Source: Myxococcales bacterium
GTDB lineage: Bacteria; Myxococcota_A; Polyangia; Haliangiales; Haliangiaceae
Reading direction: 5' to 3'
NCBI GenBank assembly: GCA_016706545.1
Contig: JADJJK010000060.1
Location: 1-61,029, forward strand
DNA length: 61,029 bases
Positions 49,321 through 58,306 of this stretch are shown here, in pieces. The position numbers and the translations under genes were made by a program. Numbering within the stretch: the stretch's first letter is position 1; every line of letters starts with the position of its first letter. The notes beneath the pieces were generated by a model. That model searched no databases and was not told the origin of the DNA. It saw only the letters and a list, made by a program, of their open reading frames with translations.

Positions 49321-49632
49321 GGCGATCGGTGGCTCCTTGCCAGGTTCGATCAGGCGACGAACGAGCCCCGACGGGTTCGACAAGCCAGATGCTTTTTCTG
49401 ACGTCCTGTTGCAAGCGTTCGGAATTGTTCGATTGGCGATCGTTGGTGCGGCAACCAGGAGCTGCACTCGCGCCCCATGGAGGGCCCGTGCCACCGTCCC
49501 GGGATCAACGAGCTGCTCGCGATGGATGTTGCGAGCCGACTGGAGTCGATCTCGAAGCGAGAGTGGAAGTCGCTAGACGAGCGAATGCGAGCTACGGGAG
49601 GCGCAAAGCGAGGCTCGCGAGATCCTGATCGC
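49321..49632. other. Intergenic region
   Basis: These 312 bp lie between the start of the DoxX gene and the end of the GST gene, both on the minus strand. A plus-strand open frame starting at 49477 translates to a basic helical peptide but has no ribosome site or homology that I recognise. Confidence 0.35.
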
Positions 49633-50262
49633 TCACTTCACCGCGGCGGCGCGGCTGCACCAGCGCTGGATGGACGGGCGCTGCCAGTTGGCCTCGGCGT
49701 AGGCCGCCAGCTTGGCCGGCAAGGCATCGCCGCTGTGGTGCAGGCGCTGCAGCATGAGCGACAGATCCACGTCGGCGATGCACCAGTCCGCGAACAGCGT
49801 GGTGCGGCCCTCGCTGATCAGCGGATCGCAGTACCGGACCAGGCGGGCGACGGCCTCCTGGGCCCTGGCGGAGAGGGGCTTGTCCGCGGGCGGTCCCCAT
49901 ACGGTGCTGGTGGGGCGCTCCTCGCGGATGGGCATGAGATCGCTGCGGACCCAGGCCATGACCTCGCGGCAGATGGCGCGCTGGCGCAGGTCCTCCGGAA
50001 ACAGGCGCGGGTGGGCGGGATACGGGAAGATATCGGCGAGGTACTCGACGATGGCCTGGGACTCGGCGAGCCAGAAGTCGCCGTGCTGCAGGGCGGGGAT
50101 GCGGCCGGTGCGGGCGTGGTAGTCAGGCGAGCGCTGCTCCCCGGCGGCCAGCGACAGCTCGCGCACGGTGAAAGGGAGCTGCTTCTCCTCCAGGGCGACG
50201 AAGGCGGACATGGCATAGGGGGAGATCCACTGGTTCTCGATGTGGAGGATGAGCGGTTCCAT
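49633..50262 (-). CDS. yfcF: Glutathione transferase, YfcF-like
   Basis: This 209-residue glutathione S-transferase, start MEPLILHIENQWISPYAMSA, follows the Escherichia coli YfcF pattern closely: SPYAMSAFVALEEKQLPF, GRIPALQHGDFWLAESQAIV, AWVRSDLMPIREERPTSTV, LFADWCIADVDLSLMLQRLH and WQRPSIQRW. YfcF has glutathione transferase and disulphide reductase activity and protects against hydrogen peroxide. It is monocistronic as far as can be seen, divergent from the YXWGXW gene. Confidence 0.82.
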   Translation of the reverse strand: MEPLILHIENQWISPYAMSAFVALEEKQLPFTVRELSLAAGEQRSPDYHARTGRIPALQHGDFWLAESQAIVEYLADIFPYPAHPRLFPEDLRQRAICREVMAWVRSDLMPIREERPTSTVWGPPADKPLSARAQEAVARLVRYCDPLISEGRTTLFADWCIADVDLSLMLQRLHHSGDALPAKLAAYAEANWQRPSIQRWCSRAAAVK

Positions 50263-50425
50263 GGCGGCAGTGTGCCACGTGGTGGGGGCGGGGGTGTGGC
50301 GCGCGCGCCTCACTGACGTGCGCCGGGTGCGCCGGGTGTGGCGCGCACGCACCACCGCATGACCTGCGACACAGCGGCGCCGAGGGGCGCTTGCTGTCGT
50401 CGAGCTTTGCCGTCATCCTTGCTGC

Positions 50426-51091
50426 ATGCGCAATCGTCTGCACCGGCTGGCTCTGGGCTCTCTTCTCATCGGGGTCGTGGCCACCTCCGGGTGCTACGGC
50501 GGCGTGCATGGCCAGGTGGGCATTCGCGGCGCCAGCGCCATCAGCAACCTGGCCGCGGCGGCGGTGACGGTGGCGGCGATCGCGGTGATCGTCTCCACGC
50601 CGCCGCCGATGGTGACGCAGGTCGAGTACTACGAGTACGGCTCGCAGCCTGGGCGCTGCTGGGTCAACGGGCGCTACGTGTACTCGAGCAATCAGTGGCA
50701 GTGGCAGAACGGCTACTTCCAGCAAGACCGCCCGGGCTATTACTGGGTGCAAGGGTACTGGGGGCAGCGCGGCAACGACTACGTCTGGGTGGACGGGTAC
50801 TGGGCCGAGCCGCGGGCCGGGTACACGTACGTCAACGGCTACTGGGACACCCGCGGCTCCGGCTACTACTGGGTGCCGGGGTCCTGGCAGGCGCAGCAGC
50901 AGGGCTACGTCTACGTGGGCGGCTCCTGGTCCAGCAACGGGGGCCGGCGGGTGTGGAACCGCGGCGGCTGGCAGCGCGATGACGGGCGCGCGGAGTGGAA
51001 CAACTGGCGCGCCCGCGGGCGCGGCCAGGCGGTCATCCAGGGCGACGCCAGCAACATGCCGGGCGGCGTCTACGTGGCGCCGCGGCGCTAA
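50426..51091 (+). CDS. YXWGXW-repeat lipoprotein
   Basis: This 221-residue protein has lipobox GVVATSGC and then repeated aromatic units of about 20 residues with the pattern Y-x-W-V-x-G-Y-W: WVNGRYV, YYWVQGYW, YVWVDGYW, YTYVNGYW, YYWVPGSW and YVYVGGSW. Such repeats occur in outer-envelope lipoproteins of Gram-negative bacteria; the function is unknown. It lies 63 bp upstream of the IS630 left end. Confidence 0.8.
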   Translation: MRNRLHRLALGSLLIGVVATSGCYGGVHGQVGIRGASAISNLAAAAVTVAAIAVIVSTPPPMVTQVEYYEYGSQPGRCWVNGRYVYSSNQWQWQNGYFQQDRPGYYWVQGYWGQRGNDYVWVDGYWAEPRAGYTYVNGYWDTRGSGYYWVPGSWQAQQQGYVYVGGSWSSNGGRRVWNRGGWQRDDGRAEWNNWRARGRGQAVIQGDASNMPGGVYVAPRR

Positions 51092-51222
51092 ACCGAAGCA
51101 CTAAACCGTCTCCTGCGGGGGGGCCTCGACTTGATTTGCGGCGGGGGCGCACCTAGTACCGGCGACCGGAAGTCCGATCCGCATTCCGGACATATCTCGT
51201 TGGCGCGGCTGGTTTCGTATGC

Positions 51223-52332
51223 ATGGCATTCGGACCAGACCCGCACCGTCTGAAGATTCCGCGACCCGTGCGGCGGGCGCTCAAGCTCCTCGTACGGCGG
51301 CACCGCGCCCCGCACGTCGTCGTGCAGCGAGCACAGATCCTGCTCCTGGCCCACCAGTGCGAAGGCACCGAACAGATCGCGCGGAAACTGAGCTGCTCGT
51401 CGCGCCACGTGCGCAAGTGGAAGGCTCGGTTCGCGGCGGCGCCTTTCCTCGAGACTCTCGAGGATGCCCCGCGTTCCGGCCGCCCCTCGCGGATCCCGAT
51501 TGCGGCTCGGTGTCAGCTGGTGCAGCTCGCGTGCGCGAGGCCCGACGGCGTGAAGTCCCCCGCACCGTTTCGCGACATCTGGACGTACAAGTCGCTGGCC
51601 GAGGCGCTGGTCAAACGCACCGGCCACTCGATCAGTACAAGCGAGGTCGGCCGCATCCTGCGCTTCGAGGACTTACGGCCGCATCGCGTCCGGCAGTGGC
51701 TCAAGAGCGAAGACCCAGATTTTCTGCGGAAGGCCGAGCGCGTGTGTCGGCTGTACCTGCATCCGCCGAAGGACGCGATCGTCGTCTGTGTCGACGAGAA
51801 GCCGCTGCAGGTGCTCGAGCGAAAACACCCTGCGCGTGTCGATCCGCGCGACGCCTCGGTTCGCCACGAGTATGAGTACGTCCGCCACGGCACGCAGGCG
51901 CTGTTGGCGGCCTTCGACGTGCAGACGGGGCGGGTGTTCGGCGAGGTCGTTGCCCACCGGAGCGCCGAAGCACTCGTCTCGTTCATGGAGAGGCTGGCCG
52001 CTCGACACCCTGACAAGGCCGTCTACGTCGTGTGGGACAACCTCAACATTCACTACGACGGCGCCGATGAACGGTGGTCTCGATTCAACCTGCGCCACGG
52101 TCGACGATTTCGGTTCGTCTACACACCCAAACACGCCTCATGGATGAACCAAGTCGAGATCTGGTTCTCGATCTTGCAGCGGCGCATCATCCAGTACGGC
52201 GACTTTGCGACGCCGCACGCCCAAGCGCAGCGGGTGCTCGGCTTTATCCGTCACTGGAACCAGAAGGAGCGGCACCCGTTTCGGTGGACCTGGCGCACCG
52301 ACCGCTTGCAGAATCGGCGGGACGCCGCATAG
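51223..52332 (+). CDS. IS630 family transposase
   Basis: This 369-residue DDE transposase has an N-terminal helix-turn-helix region (IARKLSCSSRHVRKWKARF, about residues 51-69). The catalytic core shows the first Asp in VVCVDEKPLQ, the second in VVWDNLNIH, and the Glu in WMNQVEIWFSIL, giving the DDE signature of the IS630/Tc1-mariner superfamily. The frame is intact, so the element could be active. Confidence 0.92.
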   Translation: MAFGPDPHRLKIPRPVRRALKLLVRRHRAPHVVVQRAQILLLAHQCEGTEQIARKLSCSSRHVRKWKARFAAAPFLETLEDAPRSGRPSRIPIAARCQLVQLACARPDGVKSPAPFRDIWTYKSLAEALVKRTGHSISTSEVGRILRFEDLRPHRVRQWLKSEDPDFLRKAERVCRLYLHPPKDAIVVCVDEKPLQVLERKHPARVDPRDASVRHEYEYVRHGTQALLAAFDVQTGRVFGEVVAHRSAEALVSFMERLAARHPDKAVYVVWDNLNIHYDGADERWSRFNLRHGRRFRFVYTPKHASWMNQVEIWFSILQRRIIQYGDFATPHAQAQRVLGFIRHWNQKERHPFRWTWRTDRLQNRRDAA

Positions 52333-52348
52333 GCGCCGCTGATCGTCC

Positions 52349-52645
52349 ATGCCCCCACCCGCCGCCGAATCGCTTCACGCAACCCACGTCGAGGACATGC
52401 TGCATCGGTGCGGCGCCGCCCACCTGCGCGCCCGCAAACACGGCTCCGCCGTGCTCGTCGAGTCGGGGCCTGCGGCCGATCCCGTCAAACACTTTCGACT
52501 ACGCCGGGAAACCGGAGTGCTGTGGCGCCTCGACATGGCGACCCATACCGGCCGGTGGGAGCCCACGCCATTTCGCGGAGCGCTCGACGACCTGGTGACG
52601 ACCGTCGTGGATGACTTCCCGTGGACGCTCATGCCCATCGCGTAG
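52349..52645 (+). CDS. IS630-associated accessory ORF, unknown
   Basis: This 98-residue product is encoded inside the element, 16 bp after the transposase stop and 30 bp before the right end. A conserved small ORF in this place (VEDMLHRCGAAHLRARKHGS) occurs in some IS630-like elements, but I cannot assign a function. Confidence 0.5.
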   Translation: MPPPAAESLHATHVEDMLHRCGAAHLRARKHGSAVLVESGPAADPVKHFRLRRETGVLWRLDMATHTGRWEPTPFRGALDDLVTTVVDDFPWTLMPIA

Positions 52646-52689
52646 AACCCGGAGCGAACTTCCGATCCCGAGTACTAGTCTCCGCGCAG

Positions 52690-53463
52690 ATGCTCAAGAG
52701 CACCGTGTTTGCCGTGCCAGCCGTCCTGGGGATGGCTCCGCCTGCGTTCGCCGCCAAGCTGGAGGTGCCGGCGGAGACCTTCGCCCAGTGGCAGGACGAC
52801 GACGACGACGTCCCCAAGAAGGTGGTACGGCGGGTCCAGAAGCTGCTCGCCGACGAGCACCAGCTGGGCGGCGTGCTGGAGGCGTTCGCGAAGCCGTTCT
52901 TCGAGCTGGGGTTCACCGAGAAGCGCGAGGGCTCCGATGACGAGGAGAGCTTGAGCCACCAGCACGCGCGGCTGGAGGGCCTGAGCCTGTCGATCTCCGA
53001 GGACGGCTACCAGGTGGGCGACGAGCGGCAGTCGATGCGCCTCGACGAGGTGTTTGCGCTGACCGACTGGCAGGAGCTGCACGCGCTGTGCAAGGCCCTG
53101 CTGGACAACAGCACGACGCTCAATGAGTTCTTGCTGGGGTGGGCGCAGGACGTTCCGGGGGCGACGCCGGAGAGCACGGCGCGGCTGGAGGGGTACGTGG
53201 CGAACCTGCAGCGCAAGGAGATCCGCAAGCAGGTGGCGGCCAGCGAGGACGCCAAGCTGCTGGCCAGCATCCGCGAGCAAGCGGAGGCGGGAGATCCGAC
53301 GGCGGCGTACAACCTGGGGCTGTCGTACCTGCAGGGGACCTTTGGCAACACGGTGGACGTGGAGCTGGCGGAGCGCTGGCTGGCGGTGGCGGCCGCCGAG
53401 CCGGGCAACGTGGCCCGGCTGGCGCGGACGCTCTTGGGGCGGCTGCGGGCGCAGCGCGGCTAG
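52690..53463 (+). CDS. Sel1-repeat-type protein of unknown function
   Basis: This 257-residue protein, start MLKSTVFAVPAVLG at 52690, has a signal-like N-terminus ending near PPAFAA, an unassigned middle and a C-terminal Sel1/TPR-like repeat (GDPTAAYNLGLSYLQGTFGN, then LAERWLAVAAAEPG). Its start is 15 bp after the IS630 right end, so the insertion replaced its upstream region; native promoter or N-terminal sequence may have been lost. Confidence 0.6.
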   Translation: MLKSTVFAVPAVLGMAPPAFAAKLEVPAETFAQWQDDDDDVPKKVVRRVQKLLADEHQLGGVLEAFAKPFFELGFTEKREGSDDEESLSHQHARLEGLSLSISEDGYQVGDERQSMRLDEVFALTDWQELHALCKALLDNSTTLNEFLLGWAQDVPGATPESTARLEGYVANLQRKEIRKQVAASEDAKLLASIREQAEAGDPTAAYNLGLSYLQGTFGNTVDVELAERWLAVAAAEPGNVARLARTLLGRLRAQRG

Positions 53464-53471
53464 GTCGCTCC

Positions 53472-55292
53472 TCAGGGCGCAGGCGCCAGCAGATGGCGGC
53501 TGCTGAGCGCGTCGCCGATGAGCTGCTCGATGACGGCGTGGCCGGCGGCGGTGGGGTGGAAGGCGCTGGCGCGGATGCAGGAGAACAGCTGTGGAGGCGG
53601 CACGCCGCCGGACGGGTTGAGGGTGGCCTCGCAGGCCGAGGCGCGGGAGCTGGCGACCGGGTCGATGGGCCCGAACGGGCGCAGGCCGGGGGCGCAGCGC
53701 AGCGGGAACAGCAGGCTCGACGGTGACAGGAACGCGGTGCCGGGGCCAAACGACGGCGAGATGGGCACGAAGATCACGCTGCCCTTGCCGTACGCCGGAC
53801 CGAAGCTGGCGACCGAGCTGGCGAGCGCGGCGTCCGAGGCCTGCTGGAAGGCGGCGCTGCGGCGGGCCATGGCCTCGCGCTCGATCAGGCCGGCGACGAT
53901 GATGAGGGTACCGGCGGCGATAGCCTCGGGCGGGGGCGGCGGCGGGAGCAGGGGCGGGGGCGGGACGCAGCCGCTGACCAGCGGGTTGGACCGCCGGTCG
54001 ACGATGAGCTGGTAGCCGTGCACGGCGATGACGGCGTTGGGCAGGACCTCTTGCAGATCGCTGACGCTGCGGCGCAGATCGCAGGAGCTCGAGGCGGCGG
54101 CGGTGACGTCGGCCTGGGTGACCAGCGGCGGTGGTCCGCCGGGGGTGGGCGGGCGGCCGAGCACCAGGTCTCCGGGGCCGATGTCATTGATGCAGCCGTT
54201 CATGAGCACGAAGTCCCAGCGCAGGCCGACCTCGAACGAGCGCAGGGCCGCCGGGGTCGCGGGCGCGGCGGTGCCATCGCCGGGGCAGGAGATGCGCGGC
54301 ACCGCGACGGTGCCCAGGTCCGCGGCCTCGACGGAGCAGGTCTGCGACATCATGCGCTGCAGCTGGCACTGCACGGCCGGGCTGGCGCGCGGCACCTCGC
54401 CGGCCACCGAGTCAGGAGCCGGGCAGCCGGTGGTGCCGCGGATGGTGGAAGCGCCGCTGCCGGCGTTCAGCGAGGCGCCGGAGTGCGCGAACACCGCGAC
54501 GGGCGCGCTGGGGCCCACGGCGGCGCTGATCCGGCGGGCCAGCAGATCGAACGTCTTCTCGCCGGGGCTCACGCCCTGGCCCCACACCACCGAGTCCCCC
54601 ACCGCCGCGAGGCGTTGCTGCGCCTTGACGATGAGCAGGTTGGTGGGCGCGCTGTGCACGTGGTCGGCGGTGTTGACGGCGATGGCGCCAAGGACGCCCT
54701 CGCTGCCCAGCACCGTCGAGGGCAAGAGGATGGCGAGGTTGGTGTCGGCGCTGGTGGCGGTGGCGACCTCGCCGCTGCGGCCATCGGTGCAGGTGACATA
54801 GGCCAGCGGCTGGCCAGCGTCCAGCTGGGCCTCGACCTCGCGCGAGAACGCGACGCTGGCGGTGCGACCGGTGTGGCCCAGCGCGGTGTTGTTCGAATAG
54901 CGGAGCTGCCAGTCGCGGGTGGCGGCGTCCGGCGAGTCGCACGGGCCATCGATCCGCGAGATCGACTGGCTGACCCCGCCGGGCCTGGTCCAGGTCAGCG
55001 CCAGGGTCCGAAAGCCCTCGGCGCGGAAGTTGAGCTCCATCGCGAAGTACGGGGTGAGCCGGCTGGGGGTGTGCAGCGGCACGTCCAGCTCGAACGTGCC
55101 GGGCGTGCTGGTGGGGTACAGAAAGCCGCCGATCATCTCGGCGGGCGCGGCGGTGCCCGGTCCGGTCCCCGGACGAGGCGCCAGCTTGGGTGGCGCGGGC
55201 GGCGACTGGGTGATGCGCGGAAAGCCACCGGGACACGCGGCGAGGCCGACGAGCCACGCCAGGGCAGAGCAGAACGAGAGGCGTGTGCGCAT
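53472..55292 (-). CDS. SGNH-hydrolase domain lipoprotein
   Basis: This 606-residue protein, start MRTRLSFCSALAWLVGLAAC, has a lipobox (Cys20). An SGNH/GDSL hydrolase fold is suggested by block I AVGDSVVWGQGVSPGE (nucleophile Ser, about residue 232), block III VLMNGCINDIGPGD and block V SAFHPTAAGHAVIEQL with the catalytic His. The N-terminal 200 residues look like beta-rich modules. It may act on esters of polysaccharide or lipid at the cell surface. It converges on the Sel1-type gene. Confidence 0.75.
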   Translation of the reverse strand: MRTRLSFCSALAWLVGLAACPGGFPRITQSPPAPPKLAPRPGTGPGTAAPAEMIGGFLYPTSTPGTFELDVPLHTPSRLTPYFAMELNFRAEGFRTLALTWTRPGGVSQSISRIDGPCDSPDAATRDWQLRYSNNTALGHTGRTASVAFSREVEAQLDAGQPLAYVTCTDGRSGEVATATSADTNLAILLPSTVLGSEGVLGAIAVNTADHVHSAPTNLLIVKAQQRLAAVGDSVVWGQGVSPGEKTFDLLARRISAAVGPSAPVAVFAHSGASLNAGSGASTIRGTTGCPAPDSVAGEVPRASPAVQCQLQRMMSQTCSVEAADLGTVAVPRISCPGDGTAAPATPAALRSFEVGLRWDFVLMNGCINDIGPGDLVLGRPPTPGGPPPLVTQADVTAAASSSCDLRRSVSDLQEVLPNAVIAVHGYQLIVDRRSNPLVSGCVPPPPLLPPPPPPEAIAAGTLIIVAGLIEREAMARRSAAFQQASDAALASSVASFGPAYGKGSVIFVPISPSFGPGTAFLSPSSLLFPLRCAPGLRPFGPIDPVASSRASACEATLNPSGGVPPPQLFSCIRASAFHPTAAGHAVIEQLIGDALSSRHLLAPAP

Positions 55293-55627
55293 ACCGGTCA
55301 GTATGCGCGCATCGGGTGTGTCGGCGGGGATCTGGGAAGGGATCGAATGCCGCACCCGCGAGCCCCATGGTGCGCGACTATGGTGACTGTAAAGTTATCT
55401 CGTTGTACTGGAAGAGGGCTCGAAGGACCGAAGTTTCCAGGACATTCTTGACGGCAGCTCATGGCCTGTACTAGTGCTAGAGGTGGTGTTGCGTCGCAGG
55501 TGTTTGCAAGGGGCGGAGCCGCGCGGGATCTCCCACTCGCAGCGTGCCGCGCGCGATGCTTGCGATGACATCATCGCTGGTCTGGCCGCAGATGCAGCTG
55601 CCTCGCCGCGACTCAGGGAGGATTGAC
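55293..55627. promoter_or_regulatory. Divergent intergenic region
   Basis: This 335-bp gap lies between the SGNH lipoprotein (minus) and the FG-GAP lipoprotein (plus) and is less GC-rich than its neighbours. The only clear element is a ribosome site GGGAGG ending about 6 bp before the GTG at 55628. No promoter boxes were assigned. Confidence 0.45.
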
Positions 55628-57421
55628 GTGGCCATATCAGCAAGGTTGCTTGCCGCTTTCTCTCTGCTCGTATTCCTCTCTTGCTCCGTGGATTCGGTGC
55701 GGTTCTCGCGAGCAGCTATCGAGGAAGACTGCATGAGTCCAGGCGATGAGGATGCCAACGGCCTTGCCGACTGTGACGATCCGTCCTGTAGCTCCATTTG
55801 CCAGCAGGTCTGCGGCAACGGAGTAGTGGACGGCGCTGAGCAGTGCGACGACGGGAACCAGATGGATGGTGACAGTTGCGAGACAAATTGTACTTCACCG
55901 CGCTGTGGTAACTCGATTGTTGACATGGGAGAGATGTGCGACGACGGCAACGGGCAGATTGTGGACGGCTGTGATCGCGCGTGTGCGGTTAGCACGATCA
56001 CCTACATGAAGGCCTCCAATACCAACGCCTCGGACCGGTTTGGTACTCGGGTGGCGCTCTCGGCAGATGGTCAGACGCTCGCGGTTGGAGCCTATCAGGA
56101 AGGTAGCTTCGCCACGGGAGTTGGAGGCAATCAAGCCGATAACACCGCAACCAACTCCGGCGCCGTGTATGTCTTCACTCGCACCGCCGCGGGGTGGGCT
56201 CAGCAGGGCTACTTGAAGGCCTCCAATACCGGGATCGGGGATCTCTTTGGCTGGAACCTCGCCCTCTCCGGGAATGGCAACACCTTGATCGTTTCCTCCA
56301 TCGGGAAGGGCTCTTCCTCCGGAGTGAATGGCAGTCAGCTGGATGATCTTCTCCCCTCATCGGGCGCTGCGTATGTATTTACACGTACAGGGACAACCTG
56401 GAGCCAGGAAGCCTATCTCAAAGCTACCAACCCTGGCGCCAACGACTTCTTCGGGTGGAGCATCGCGCTCTCTGCGGACGGCGCTACCGCCGCGCTTGGC
56501 GCGCTCTCCGAGGACAGCTCGGCGACCGGGGTCGGAGGGGATGGCTCAAACGACCTCGCCGCGAACGCAGGGGCCGTATACGTCTATGTGCGCAGCGGCG
56601 GAACGTGGCGCCCACAAGCCTATGTGAAGGCCTCCAACACCGATGCCCAGGATGCCTTTGGGGCCAGCGTCGCGCTGTCCGGCGATGGATCGACGCTGGC
56701 GGTGGGGGCAAGCGCAGAGGCCAGCAGGGCGACAGGGGTTGGCGGAGATCAAGCGGACAATACGATGACCTTGGCCGGCGCGGTGTACACCTTCACACGC
56801 TCCGGTGCTGCGTGGTCTCAATCTTCCTATATCAAGGCTTCCAACACCGGCGCGTCGGACGGCTTTGGGGCCGCGGTCGCACTATCCGGAGATGGAACGA
56901 CGCTCGTGGTGGGTGCCACTGGCGAGTCCAGCGGCGTAACTGGCATCAACGGCAACGAACTTGACAACTTGGCTACCAACTCCGGAGCAGCTTACGTGTT
57001 TGGCCTGGCAGGAGGCACGTGGTCCCAGCGCGCCTATATCAAGGCCTCGAACACGGGGGTGTCGGACTTGTTTGGCTCGAGCTTGGCCGTCTCGGGAGAT
57101 GGAAACACGGTCGCCATCAGCGCAATTGCCGAGGATAGCGCTGCGACGTCGGTCGGTGGGGACCAGGCGAGCAACAGCGCTGGTAACTCAGGTGCGGTGT
57201 ACTTGTTCGAGCGTAGTGTTGGGGTGTGGCGCCAGCGAGCCTATGTGAAGGCCAGCAACACAGGGGCAGGCGACCGGTTTGGCCAGAGCGCCGCCGTCGC
57301 GGCGGACGGTGCGACTATGGCGGTTGGGGCATACTTCGAGGCTAGCTCCGCGACAGGAGTGGGCGGGAATCAGGCAGACAACATGGCTGCGAGCGCCGGG
57401 GCCGTCTACGTATATCGGTAA
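55628..57421 (+). CDS. Lipoprotein with Cys-rich DUF4215 repeats and seven FG-GAP-like repeats
   Basis: This 597-residue protein starts with GTG at 55628, chosen because GGGAGG lies just upstream and a signal peptide follows (VAISARLLAAFSLLVFLSCS, lipobox). Residues about 60-125 hold two Cys-rich repeats of the myxobacterial DUF4215 type (CGNGVVDGAEQCDDGNQ; CGNSIVDMGEMCDDGNG). Then come seven repeats of about 62 residues, each beginning Y-x-K-A-S-N-T and containing the pattern DRFG...VALSADG, GVGGNQADN and GAVYVF, forming a predicted seven-bladed beta-propeller of FG-GAP type. Likely a surface protein. Confidence 0.85.
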   Translation: MAISARLLAAFSLLVFLSCSVDSVRFSRAAIEEDCMSPGDEDANGLADCDDPSCSSICQQVCGNGVVDGAEQCDDGNQMDGDSCETNCTSPRCGNSIVDMGEMCDDGNGQIVDGCDRACAVSTITYMKASNTNASDRFGTRVALSADGQTLAVGAYQEGSFATGVGGNQADNTATNSGAVYVFTRTAAGWAQQGYLKASNTGIGDLFGWNLALSGNGNTLIVSSIGKGSSSGVNGSQLDDLLPSSGAAYVFTRTGTTWSQEAYLKATNPGANDFFGWSIALSADGATAALGALSEDSSATGVGGDGSNDLAANAGAVYVYVRSGGTWRPQAYVKASNTDAQDAFGASVALSGDGSTLAVGASAEASRATGVGGDQADNTMTLAGAVYTFTRSGAAWSQSSYIKASNTGASDGFGAAVALSGDGTTLVVGATGESSGVTGINGNELDNLATNSGAAYVFGLAGGTWSQRAYIKASNTGVSDLFGSSLAVSGDGNTVAISAIAEDSAATSVGGDQASNSAGNSGAVYLFERSVGVWRQRAYVKASNTGAGDRFGQSAAVAADGATMAVGAYFEASSATGVGGNQADNMAASAGAVYVYR

Positions 57422-57515
57422 AAATGTAGCGGCTCATGCAACTCTGAAGTTGTCAGACGAATTATCCATCCAAAACAGCAGCTCGAGCGACTGAAGAGGT
57501 AGGAGCGCTGCAACC

Positions 57516-58196
57516 ATGGCCAAACAAGAACCGATGAGGGGAAGACGCTTGGGCAGCGGCGTGGGGGTTGCTGCGGCCGTGGCCTTGGGAGTCTTGGTAT
57601 CTCTGCTGTACTCTGGTCTGTCACATGGCCCGACGAGGCCGCAAGCTACACCGCTCGTGGGCGCATATCGGCCGCGATCGGTGGGGGCGGAGTCTCCCCC
57701 AGCGCTGCGCGAGGGCGAGCCAGCGCCGGCGAGCACCACCGGAGCGCCGCCTCGACCGCAAGGGGTGGGGCCGCTCGTGGTCTCGCACGTGGCGACGCAG
57801 CCAGCGGTGGCGGGCGGGCCGCTGCCTCCTACCGCCCCCCCATCAGCAGGGCAAGAGATCGCGAAGCGGCAAGCGCTCGGCGGCTGGCAGGCGCAGGTGC
57901 AGCAGCTGCTAGATCGCTGTGTGGCGCGGCCGGCGGCGCTTCGACGTCTCGCGCGGCTGGAGGTGATGTTTGCGCCGCCGCAGACGTCGGCGGGACTGGC
58001 CACGCAGCAGCTGGCCCCGGTGGCGGTCACGCTGCCCGGGGAGGACCTGCAGCGCCTGTGGCAGGACACGGACCCGCATGAGCTGCAAGCGTGCCTGGAT
58101 CAGGTGCGTATGCTGGCGCTCTCGGTGTCCGTCCCTGACCGCGGGACGGTCCAGGTCCTGGCGGCACAGCTGGAAACGCTGTCCATCCAGCTGTGA
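57516..58196 (+). CDS. Single-pass membrane protein of unknown function
   Basis: This 226-residue protein has one membrane helix (about residues 14-36, GVGVAAAVALGVLVSLLYSG), then a Pro/Ala-rich linker and a helical C-terminal domain (IAKRQALGGWQAQVQQLLDR onward). A ribosome site (TAGGAG) lies 9 bp before the ATG. No family recognised. It lies between two large secreted repeat proteins on the same strand. Confidence 0.6.
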   Translation: MAKQEPMRGRRLGSGVGVAAAVALGVLVSLLYSGLSHGPTRPQATPLVGAYRPRSVGAESPPALREGEPAPASTTGAPPRPQGVGPLVVSHVATQPAVAGGPLPPTAPPSAGQEIAKRQALGGWQAQVQQLLDRCVARPAALRRLARLEVMFAPPQTSAGLATQQLAPVAVTLPGEDLQRLWQDTDPHELQACLDQVRMLALSVSVPDRGTVQVLAAQLETLSIQL

Positions 58197-58306
58197 TTCT
58201 TTCATCGCGCTGAACAGGCGCACTCTTCAGCACGGTTGAGCGCCGGGAGTTCCTTGACGGTCATCTCGGGCCGCAGCTGTTTCATGCCTTCAGCAAAGGA
58301 AATGTC

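Larger units (their letters stand above)
51156..52675 (+). mobile_element. IS630-family insertion sequence (1520 bp)
   Basis: Complete element. The left end GTACCGGCGACCGGAAGT at 51156 and the right end ACTTCCGATCCCGAGTAC ending at 52675 are imperfect inverted repeats of about 30-35 bp. TA dinucleotides at 51154-51155 and 52676-52677 are the expected IS630 target duplication. It contains the DDE transposase and a second short ORF. It inserted between the YXWGXW gene and the Sel1-type gene. Confidence 0.88.

Noticed and set aside
49477..49640. A small plus-strand gene between DoxX and GST genes
   Set aside because: Only a short basic helical peptide; no ribosome site, and the frame then runs through the GST gene antisense.
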